Below are positions 1 through 5,134 of a stretch of DNA of 5,464 bases, piece by piece. The translations under genes and the position numbers were made by a program. Within the stretch, counting starts at the first letter, position 1; the number at the start of each line of letters is the position of its first letter. Source of the DNA: DATEZO01 sp035255485 (GTDB taxonomy: Bacteria > Pseudomonadota > Gammaproteobacteria > Burkholderiales > Burkholderiaceae_D). The stretch is taken from positions 1-5,464 of the forward strand of contig DATEZO010000085.1 in NCBI GenBank assembly GCA_035255485.1, read 5' to 3'. The notes under the pieces were generated by a model. It did no database searches. It was not told the DNA's origin and worked only from the letters and a program-made list of their open reading frames with translations.

Positions 1-168
1 CGACAATCGCTCCCACCAAGACGCGTTTCCAACCGATGCGCGTAGATCGTCCAAAGGATGTTTTGGCACGTATGAACGCGACAGGTGATTTACATACTAC
101 GCTCTTGGCCGCTGCTGTCAAGGCAGAACGAAGCGCAGACCCGAGAGTTGTTGCAACTAGCCTTTATC

Positions 169-188
169 AAAAAAAGGGTCTACCGACC
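169..188 (-). terminator. Weak candidate intrinsic terminator after the oxidoreductase gene
   Basis: Read on the minus strand, about 18 nt past the TAG stop of the oxidoreductase gene, the sequence is GGTC-ggta-GACC, then C and seven T residues. The stem is only 4 bp (two more A-T pairs are possible across a bulged C), so it is much weaker than a textbook terminator. Its position and the uninterrupted T run are what recommend it. It would end the minus-strand transcript. Confidence 0.35.
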
Positions 189-205
189 TTCGCGTTACAG
201 GCCAT

Positions 206-1333
206 CTATCGAAGGCGCCTTGGACTGAGAGCATCGAGGTCGACAGGGAAGGCCGCCATAGCGTCGGGAATGGGTTCATGGCGGATGAGCGCTGCGTATA
301 GCATCCCCGCAGCTGGGGCAGTCTGAATTCCATACCCACCTTGTCCCGCTGCCCAGAAAAATCCAGGTAGATCCGGATCGTAACCACCAACCAACTCTCC
401 ATCGGCAACAAACGACCGCAGCCCGGCCCAAGTATGCTTTGGCCGGCGCACGACCATCGTTGTCTGCGTCTGAATCACATCAATCGCAGTGGCGATATCC
501 AGTTCTTCCGGTTGCACATCGTGCGGCTCGACTGGATCCACATTGAACGGCGAGCCAAGCAAAAGCCCTGCGTCGGGCTTCACATAAAATGAATGGCTGA
601 TATCCATGAACAGCGGCCAGCGATCGGTCGCGACGCCTTCCGGTGCCGCAAAAAGAAGCGCCGACCGCCGCATGGGAGTCAACCCGATAGGACGCGTGCC
701 AGCCAAGCGACCAATCTCGTCCGCCCAGGCGCCGGCAGCGTTGACAATGACATTGGCGGTGACAACACCCTGGTTGGTGGTCACCTGCCACTGATCATCG
801 TATCGGCGCAACGCTTGCACCTGCCTGTCAAATAACACCGTGCTTCCACTGGCGCGCACGCCGCGCAAAAAACCCTGGAGCAGCGCGTCAACGTCAATAT
901 CGGCCGCATCCTTCTCGAGGACGCCTCCAACAAGTCCGTCCGGCTTGAGCACAGGGATACAGGCGAGCGTTTCCTCTCTGCTGAGACGTTCGACAGCCGA
1001 TACTTTCCCTACGAGCGCCTCATGGGCATCAAGCGCTGCTTCCTGACCTACCCGCGCAAACGCCAGGGCGCCGCGCGGTGACAGCAGCGGATGGTCGCAG
1101 AATCCCGCCGGTGGCGCGTCGAAGAAGGCCCGGCTCGCACAGGTCAGTGCACGGACCTGAGGCGGGCCATAACTGGCCATGTATAGCGCAGCGGAGCGCC
1201 CTGTGCTGTGGTATCCCGCGTGCGATTCACGCTCAAGGACAATGACTTGGCCATGTTGCGACAGCCAATAGGCGATGGATGCCCCGGCAATGCCGGCGCC
1301 GACGACAAGGAAGTCTGCTTTCAAATCGCTCAT
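206..1333 (-). CDS. FAD-dependent oxidoreductase, D-arginine dehydrogenase (DauA)-like
   Basis: Predicted flavoenzyme of the DAO fold (375 aa) that would oxidise an amino or imino acid with FAD as acceptor. The N-terminus carries the dinucleotide motif VVGAGIAGAS (residues 10-19) ending in the ribose-binding acidic residue of VLERE (Glu34). STGRSAA follows at 43-49. The text aligns closely, from memory, with Pseudomonas aeruginosa D-arginine dehydrogenase with an offset of two residues and nearly the same length. Tyr55 (its Tyr53), the Arg in MRRSA, the Tyr in SFYVKPD and the Arg in WAGLRSF are kept. Its His48, Thr50 and the guanidinium-binding Glu87 are Leu50, Met52 and Ala89 here, so D-arginine is an unlikely substrate. 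I chose the ATG at 1333 because it places the FAD motif about 10 residues in. The upstream in-frame ATG at 1402 would add a 23-residue polar tail unlike the family. The Shine-Dalgarno is weak (GAG). The gene lies downstream of the VIT gene on the same strand. FAD oxidoreductase is near certain; the substrate is unknown. Confidence 0.9.
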   Translation of the reverse strand: MSDLKADFLVVGAGIAGASIAYWLSQHGQVIVLERESHAGYHSTGRSAALYMASYGPPQVRALTCASRAFFDAPPAGFCDHPLLSPRGALAFARVGQEAALDAHEALVGKVSAVERLSREETLACIPVLKPDGLVGGVLEKDAADIDVDALLQGFLRGVRASGSTVLFDRQVQALRRYDDQWQVTTNQGVVTANVIVNAAGAWADEIGRLAGTRPIGLTPMRRSALLFAAPEGVATDRWPLFMDISHSFYVKPDAGLLLGSPFNVDPVEPHDVQPEELDIATAIDVIQTQTTMVVRRPKHTWAGLRSFVADGELVGGYDPDLPGFFWAAGQGGYGIQTAPAAGMLYAALIRHEPIPDAMAAFPVDLDALSPRRLR

Positions 1334-1472
1334 ATGCTTGCTCGTGCTTTTTCGCGTGTTATTCGGTTCGTCAATGGCATGCCTCTGGACACCGAAGCGC
1401 ACAGGTTAGCTACGCTGCCTGCCTATTATTGCAGCGAATGGTGAGGAATCATGCGAATCGCCGGGAGGCTTC

Positions 1473-2162
1473 TCATGCAGCTACGCCAAATAGCGCGCCT
1501 ACTGCTGCGGTCACGCCCATCGCCAACCCGCCCCAAAATGAAACGCGTATAACGGACGCGAGCACGGGCGCGCCGCCAGCACGTGCCGCCAGCAAGCCCA
1601 ACAGTGCCAGGAAGAAGAGCGAGCTACCTGCAAGGCCCCACAGGAGCTCCGCTCGTGGAAGAACCAGAACCATCAGTAGCGGCAGTACCGCGCCGGCGGC
1701 AAAGGTCGCAGCAGAGGCAAATGCGGCCTGGACTGGATTGGCGGCCAGCGTATCAGTAATGCCAAGCTCGTCCCTTCCGTGCGCCCCTAGCGCATCATGA
1801 TTCATCAGTTGGGTGGCGACATTTGATGCCAATGATCTGTCGAGCCCTCGCCGGACATAGATCGACACCAGTTCTTCGTGCTCTTGTACTGGATTTGCAG
1901 CCAGCTCCTTCCCCTCACGCTCCAGATCCGCGCGTTCGGTATCCGCCTGCGAGCTGACCGAAACATATTCTCCGGCGGCCATCGACATAGAACCGGCAAC
2001 AAGGCTGGACACCCCCGCAAGGAGAATAGATTGTGTGCTTGCACCGGCAGCCGTCACCCCCAACACAAGGCTCGCAGTCGAAATGATTCCATCGTTTGCG
2101 CCAAGAACGGCGGCACGAAGCCACCCTGTTCGATGTGTTCTATGCCGTTCGCTATGTCTCAT
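1473..2162 (-). CDS. VIT/CCC1-family iron/manganese transporter
   Basis: Inner-membrane protein (229 aa) of the VIT1/CCC1 family, whose members move Fe(II) or Mn(II) out of the cytosol, usually against protons. The sequence shows a His/Arg-rich N-terminus and then the family signature GWLRAAVLGANDGIIST (residues 13-29, with conserved Asp24). A second membrane segment ends in SMAAGEYVSVSSQ, whose Met and Glu are typical metal ligands of the pore. A cytosolic stretch of about residues 72-137 is rich in Glu and Asp, with several Glu and Asp at 76-97 and the NPVQEHEELV motif, and corresponds to the metal-binding helical domain. Three more hydrophobic segments lie at about 143-169, 172-193 and 200-228, giving five in all. 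Length is normal. Start: ATG at 2162 with GGTGA six bases upstream; an 11-codon leader ORF overlaps this start by ATGA. Family assignment is secure; the ion preference cannot be read from the sequence. Confidence 0.93.
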   Translation of the reverse strand: MRHSERHRTHRTGWLRAAVLGANDGIISTASLVLGVTAAGASTQSILLAGVSSLVAGSMSMAAGEYVSVSSQADTERADLEREGKELAANPVQEHEELVSIYVRRGLDRSLASNVATQLMNHDALGAHGRDELGITDTLAANPVQAAFASAATFAAGAVLPLLMVLVLPRAELLWGLAGSSLFFLALLGLLAARAGGAPVLASVIRVSFWGGLAMGVTAAVGALFGVAA

Positions 2163-2194
2163 ACATTTTCACCGAGAGATGGGGGGATGTTCAT
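2159..2194 (-). CDS. Candidate 11-residue leader ORF overlapping the VIT start
   Basis: On the minus strand an ATG at 2194 opens MNIPPSLGENV and stops with TGA at 2161-2159. That stop shares ATGA with the start of the VIT transporter. The ORF has a near-ideal AGGAG at 2207-2203, eight bases before its ATG, stronger than the GGTGA in front of VIT. The layout is that of a translationally coupled leader: ribosomes ending the short peptide would be placed on the transporter start. The peptide has no recognised motif and too few codons for compositional support, so it may be chance or act only through being translated. Confidence 0.4.
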   Translation of the reverse strand: MNIPPSLGENV

Positions 2195-2363
2195 TATGAC
2201 GTCTCCTGTGTTGGATAACTTCACTGCCGCCGTGGGCTATTCTTTAACGGTGTACGCGTTGAAGATGCAACGGCACGCCATACAGCGAAAGCGCCAAGAA
2301 ATCAGATGAGGTAGATGGATAGTAGTAACCGCAGAACCAGCTTACGCATCCCCTTACCCCCTG

Positions 2364-2384
2364 CGACAATTGGCCGCATTGTCG
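2364..2384. repeat. Short perfect inverted repeat (7-bp arms)
   Basis: CGACAAT at 2364-2370 and ATTGTCG at 2378-2384 are perfect complements around a 7-nt centre (tggccgc). It could be a protein-binding dyad or a small hairpin. It lies about 200 bp upstream of the VIT start, farther than a typical operator, and no T run follows on either strand. Confidence 0.5.
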
Positions 2385-2438
2385 GCTTGGCTTTACGCTT
2401 CCATAATGCACGTTACCAATTAGAAATAACCACGTCTC

Positions 2439-2470
2439 TGCAGCATTTCTCACAAAGAATTTATGCTGCA
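2439..2470. repeat. Inverted repeat with 8-bp arms (TGCAGCAT/ATGCTGCA)
   Basis: TGCAGCAT at 2439-2446 pairs exactly with ATGCTGCA at 2463-2470. Inside, TTCT and AGAA can extend the stem past a three-T bulge, leaving a 5-nt loop (cacaa). As RNA this is a reasonable hairpin. No terminator-like T run follows it. Confidence 0.55.
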
Positions 2471-2505
2471 TCACTTGCCTCCCGGCGCTATCGCGCTGAT
2501 CAAAA

Positions 2506-2605
2506 CCTGTTTCGGTAGGCCGATAGCTATCAAAGCTTGTGTCTTCCTTTCCTCTCACCAGCTTGGCTGCCAGCCTTACTCCGGTTGTCGGCCTACCGAA
2601 ACAGG
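2506..2605. repeat. 100-bp element with perfect 18-bp terminal inverted repeats
   Basis: CCTGTTTCGGTAGGCCGA at 2506-2523 is the exact reverse complement of 2588-2605, leaving 64 bp between. The match stops at both ends of each arm, so the arms are sharply bounded. The interior has further short dyads (AGCT...AGCT, CAGC...GCTG, GGCT...AGCC). No transposase is present and I see no target-site duplication in the flanks. It resembles a small palindromic dispersed repeat or MITE-like unit, or the stem of a structured RNA. Confidence 0.6.
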
Positions 2606-2654
2606 CAGTAAGCCGAACCATGCCTCACTTCGCCTCGCCCTAACCACCGGCTAT

Positions 2655-2683
2655 CCTTGCCACTCGCCGACGCGTCAGCAAGG
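2655..2683. repeat. Inverted repeat CCTTGC/GCAAGG around a GACGCGTC palindrome
   Basis: CCTTGC at 2655-2660 pairs with GCAAGG at 2678-2683. The 17-nt centre itself contains the palindrome GACGCGTC. The arms are short and could be chance, but they add to the run of dyads in this spacer. Confidence 0.35.
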
Positions 2684-2760
2684 CTGCCTTCACAGTTTGT
2701 ATCGCTTCCTCCAATGTCCGGCTCTGGCCGTCTGTCGCAGATCCTAGATGCTTCTCCTTC

Positions 2761-2785
2761 GGCGGCTAGGAAGCCCATAGCCGCC
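2761..2785. repeat. GC-rich hairpin with perfect 8-bp arms
   Basis: GGCGGCTA at 2761-2768 and TAGCCGCC at 2778-2785 are perfect complements around a 9-nt loop (ggaagccca). It would form a stable stem in RNA from either strand. It is not followed by a T run on either strand, so it does not look like an intrinsic terminator. Confidence 0.5.
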
Positions 2786-2821
2786 CTCAAGTCAACGCTA
2801 ACGCATCCGTACTGCCGACTC

Positions 2822-2855
2822 AAAGCAGTCATACGCCTTTCCAGAAAGCAGACAT
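2822..2855. repeat. Pair of near-identical 11-bp direct repeats (AAAGCAGNCAT), 23 bp apart
   Basis: AAAGCAGTCAT at 2822-2832 recurs as AAAGCAGACAT at 2845-2855 with one difference. The 23-bp period is about two helical turns, as for tandem binding sites. It could also be a relic of a dispersed intergenic repeat. Confidence 0.35.
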
Positions 2856-3194
2856 TACACGTAGCTAAGGCGCGCCGCGATGCGGCATTGACTTTGATGA
2901 TTCAAGCGAAATGAACGAAGCCAGTAAGACGATAGGGGAGGCTGGCCGGTTTAGTGAAGCCACAGCAAGATAGTTGCGGCAACCACAGTTCAGCTTGTTA
3001 GCCACCATGAAAAATCACCATATGGCAATTGATCTTGATTTGGATCATGGATGAAAGAAGGTTGATTTATATCATTACAACCTGTGATCCCCATGATCTC
3101 GCCAGCGCGGCCGCCACAATGGCCGTGGCTGTCGGAGGTGTTACGCCCAACCTCGCATTCTTCCTTGGGCGCTCTACTATCTTTAGAGAAAGCA

Positions 3195-4748
3195 ATGCGC
3201 ACCAACCTGCCAGTTACTCAACGTGAAGTCGAAATCAGCGACGGTGCCATGCTGGTATCGACGACCGACGCCCAGGGCCGCATCACCCATGCCAACGCCG
3301 TTTTTGTTGCTGTCTGCGGCTACGACTACGACGAATTGCTGGGGCAGCCACACAACCTAGTGCGCCATCCCGACGTGCCGCCGGAAGCGTTCCGCGACAT
3401 GTGGTCCACGATCGGCCGCGGCCGCCCTTGGTCGGGCGTGGTGAAGAACCGCTGCAAGAACGGTGACCACTACTGGGTGCTGGCAAATGTCACTCCGGTG
3501 GTCCGCAACGGCAAAAATGTTGCCTATATCTCGGTGCGGACCAAGCCCACTCGCGCGCAGATCGCTGAGGCCGAAGCCTTGTACCAGCACCTCCGCCAAC
3601 CCGGAAATAGCGGGCCACGCTGGCGCCTGCATGCCGGCGGTGTACGCAAGGTGGGCTGGCGCGACTGGCCCCAGCGCCTGTTTCGCCTGTCGTTGACGCA
3701 ACGCATGACCGCGGCGCTGGGCCTGTGGCTATCGGCCCTGCTCGCCAGCCACTTCGCCGCAGCCAGCACGACCTTCGGACCGGCACTCGACGCCGCCGTA
3801 CTGCTGCTGGGTGCAGCCGGCGTGCTGAGCTGGTTCCACTGTGCCGTGGCAAAACCCCTAAAGCAGTGTACCAATCTGGCTGCGCGCATCGCCGGTTGCA
3901 ATCTGGAGGGCGACATAACTGCCGACATGCGCCACCCGATCGGCAAGCTGATCCGCAACATTCGCCTGATTAATCTGAACATGCAAGCGATCGTCGAGGA
4001 TGTGCGCGCGGAAGTGTCCAGCATCACGACAGCCGCCGAGGAAATTGCGCAGGGCAGCGACCACTTGGCTGAGCACTCGGAAGAACAGTCGTCCAGTGTG
4101 CAGCGGACCGCGTCGGCCATGGAAGAGATTACCTCGGTGGTCCAGCAAACGGCCAGCGCGGCGCGTCAGGTGGAAAACAATACCCAGGAAGTCAGCCGTA
4201 CAGCCAGTACCGGGGGCGCCTCGGTGGCAGACCTGGTGAAGACCATGAAGTCGATTAACGACGCGTCGGGGCGGGTGACGGAAGTCATCAAGGTGATCGA
4301 GAGCATTGCCTTCCAAACCAACATCCTCGCGCTCAATGCGGCTGTGGAAGCGGCGCGGGCGGGTGAAATGGGCAAGGGCTTTGCTGTTGTTGCCGGCGAA
4401 GTGCGCGTGTTGGCTAACCGCAGCGCCGATTCGGCCAAGGAGATTCGCACCTTGATCACGGCCTCCAGCGAGCAGGTCGACCAAGGTTCCCACCATGTCG
4501 AGTCGGCCGCAGAGATCATCAAGTCTATGGTGCGCTCCGTATCGGACGTCACCACTCTGGTGCAGGAGATTACGCACGCAGCTAACGAGCAATCGATCGG
4601 CGTGAGCGAGGTCAATCGCGCCATCATCGACATCGAACGTACCACCCAGCAAAACGCCGCCTTGGCCCAACAAAACGCCGCCACCAGCAAACGTCTGAAA
4701 CAACAGGCCGGTACGCTGCACCGTGCAGTACAGATCTTCCGTCGCTGA
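3195..4748 (+). CDS. aer: Aer-type PAS-containing methyl-accepting chemotaxis protein (aerotaxis receptor)
   Basis: Membrane-anchored energy/redox receptor (517 aa) that would control the CheA kinase through CheW. An N-terminal PAS domain (about residues 10-120) has the Aer signature: Asn34, PHN with His53, RHPD with Arg57, Trp70, Asn85 and KNGDHYWV. The numbering is identical to my recollection of E. coli Aer, so FAD binding is likely. A hydrophobic hairpin without a large periplasmic domain follows (about 173-217). Next come a HAMP-like segment (about 219-270) and the long coiled-coil signalling domain. Its hairpin tip is around ESIAFQTNILALNAAVEAAR (369-388), then GKGFAVVAGEVR. There is no C-terminal CheR-docking pentapeptide. 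I chose the ATG at 3195 because MRTNLPVTQRE is the family's usual N-terminus and AGAGAAAG precedes it. The GTG at 3084 in the same frame would add 37 residues with no family match. Cys41 and Cys87 replace Ser and Arg of E. coli Aer. Paralogues are common, so the aer symbol names the type rather than proven orthology. Confidence 0.94.
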   Translation: MRTNLPVTQREVEISDGAMLVSTTDAQGRITHANAVFVAVCGYDYDELLGQPHNLVRHPDVPPEAFRDMWSTIGRGRPWSGVVKNRCKNGDHYWVLANVTPVVRNGKNVAYISVRTKPTRAQIAEAEALYQHLRQPGNSGPRWRLHAGGVRKVGWRDWPQRLFRLSLTQRMTAALGLWLSALLASHFAAASTTFGPALDAAVLLLGAAGVLSWFHCAVAKPLKQCTNLAARIAGCNLEGDITADMRHPIGKLIRNIRLINLNMQAIVEDVRAEVSSITTAAEEIAQGSDHLAEHSEEQSSSVQRTASAMEEITSVVQQTASAARQVENNTQEVSRTASTGGASVADLVKTMKSINDASGRVTEVIKVIESIAFQTNILALNAAVEAARAGEMGKGFAVVAGEVRVLANRSADSAKEIRTLITASSEQVDQGSHHVESAAEIIKSMVRSVSDVTTLVQEITHAANEQSIGVSEVNRAIIDIERTTQQNAALAQQNAATSKRLKQQAGTLHRAVQIFRR

Positions 4749-4767
4749 TCTCCACCTCCCGGCATCC

Positions 4768-4804
4768 GAGCCCCGCTCAGCCGGGGCTCCCGCAATTATT
4801 TTTT
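4768..4804 (+). terminator. Rho-independent terminator of the chemoreceptor gene
   Basis: Twenty bases after the TGA stop, GAGCCCCG (4768-4775) pairs perfectly with CGGGGCTC (4782-4789) around a 6-nt loop (ctcagc). Six bases later comes the T-rich tail TTATTTTTT (4796-4804). The stem is strong and GC-rich. The short gap before the T tract is slightly long but acceptable. It implies the receptor is the last gene of its transcript. Confidence 0.88.
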
Positions 4805-4922
4805 AGAACGCATTTCATTAATCCCGTCCTGCGCGAACTCTGGGCAAAGCGGAGTCTGAAACGGCAAGCTCTCCGATTGCATTGCTTCAAACGCGAAATA
4901 AGCGAAAAAGAGGACAGATCTC

Positions 4923-5039
4923 ATGCCGCTTCAATCGCTTGTTATGCACTTGCCCATTGCTGGCGCTGGAGGTCCCACAGTCGTCTTTGATCTCTCGCAA
5001 ACTGCGACGGCAGTTTTCCCTATGAATTCAGCGGTGTAG
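4923..5039 (+). CDS. Possible 38-residue small ORF of unknown function
   Basis: ATG at 4923 is preceded by AGAGGA with an eight-base gap, a good ribosome binding site, and the frame closes at TAG 5037-5039. The predicted peptide starts MPLQSLVMHLPIAGAGG and is moderately hydrophobic, with no clear membrane helix or motif. It lies 95 bp before the cupin gene on the same strand, so it could be a leader gene of that transcript. Support is limited to the ribosome binding site and position; chance is quite possible. Confidence 0.25.
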   Translation: MPLQSLVMHLPIAGAGGPTVVFDLSQTATAVFPMNSAV

Positions 5040-5099
5040 TTTTCATACTGAGAATGCGCTGATGGGAATGACCGACGAATGTCGGCAGCCAATAGCGCT

Positions 5100-5109
5100 G
5101 CAATATTGC
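5100..5109. promoter_or_regulatory. 10-bp perfect palindrome upstream of the cupin gene
   Basis: GCAATATTGC is a perfect dyad 25 bp before the cupin ATG. A second short dyad, CCGAC-gaat-GTCGG, lies at 5072-5085. Their position in the leader region would suit an operator or an RNA structure near the ribosome binding site. No known regulator consensus was recognised. Confidence 0.25.
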
Positions 5110-5134
5110 GTAATGAGCACAAAGAGGTAAAGCC

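Larger units (their letters stand above)
2195..3194. other. Gene-poor spacer of about 1 kb, rich in inverted repeats
   Basis: Between the divergent VIT and chemoreceptor genes I find no protein I recognise. The open frames here (for example minus 2244-2621, plus 2315-2518, minus 2593-2832, plus 2657-2914) are short. They overlap each other on both strands, have odd composition (many Cys, Trp, Arg, Ser) and lack well-placed ribosome binding sites. The segment holds at least five perfect inverted repeats (arms at 2364/2378, 2439/2463, 2506/2588, 2655/2678 and 2761/2778) and one pair of 11-bp direct repeats. It must also contain the promoters of both flanking genes. Possible explanations are a decayed mobile or coding region, a dispersed palindromic repeat, or a structured RNA. 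None is proven. Confidence 0.6.
4805..5134. other. Spacer between chemoreceptor terminator and cupin gene
   Basis: This 330-bp stretch has no recognised gene. It must hold the promoter of the cupin gene, but I find no pair of -35/-10 hexamers good enough to call. It contains one possible small ORF (4923-5039), a short hairpin CCGAC-gaat-GTCGG (5072-5085) and a 10-bp palindrome (5100-5109). A long minus-strand frame crossing it (4931-5449) is largely antisense to the cupin gene and is treated as a shadow. Confidence 0.6.

Noticed and set aside
1..164. Minus-strand frame leaving the window with a basic then hydrophobic stretch (RIGWKRVLVGAIV)
   Set aside because: It could be the N-terminus of a membrane protein, but it has no ATG and no Shine-Dalgarno before a usable start, and too little is visible.
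3..326. Plus-strand frame open from the window edge to 326
   Set aside because: It runs 121 bp antisense into the well-supported oxidoreductase gene, matches no family I recognise and has no ribosome binding site at its internal ATG. It might be the tail of an upstream gene, but nothing supports that.
2187..2518. Two adjacent plus-strand small frames (2187-2309 and 2315-2518)
   Set aside because: Ribosome binding sites are badly spaced (0 and 3 bases), the first is antisense to the VIT leader, and neither shows a motif.
2244..2621. Minus-strand 125-codon frame in the spacer
   Set aside because: It reads through the inverted-repeat element, has unlikely composition (many Cys, Trp, Arg, Ser) and runs through the probable promoter region of the VIT gene.
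2593..2914. Possible decayed transposase or other gene in 2593-2914
   Set aside because: I tried the frames on both strands. Fragments look vaguely protein-like (for example a minus-strand TLEEAIQTVKAALL), but no family is recognisable and stops interrupt each frame.
3084..3194. N-terminal extension of the chemoreceptor from the GTG at 3084
   Set aside because: The 37 extra residues are Pro/Ser-rich with no family counterpart. The ATG at 3195 gives the canonical Aer N-terminus and the same PAS numbering as E. coli Aer.
3858..4721. Long minus-strand frame (287 codons) inside the chemoreceptor gene
   Set aside because: It is an antisense shadow caused by the high-GC codon usage of the receptor gene; the protein it would give resembles nothing known.
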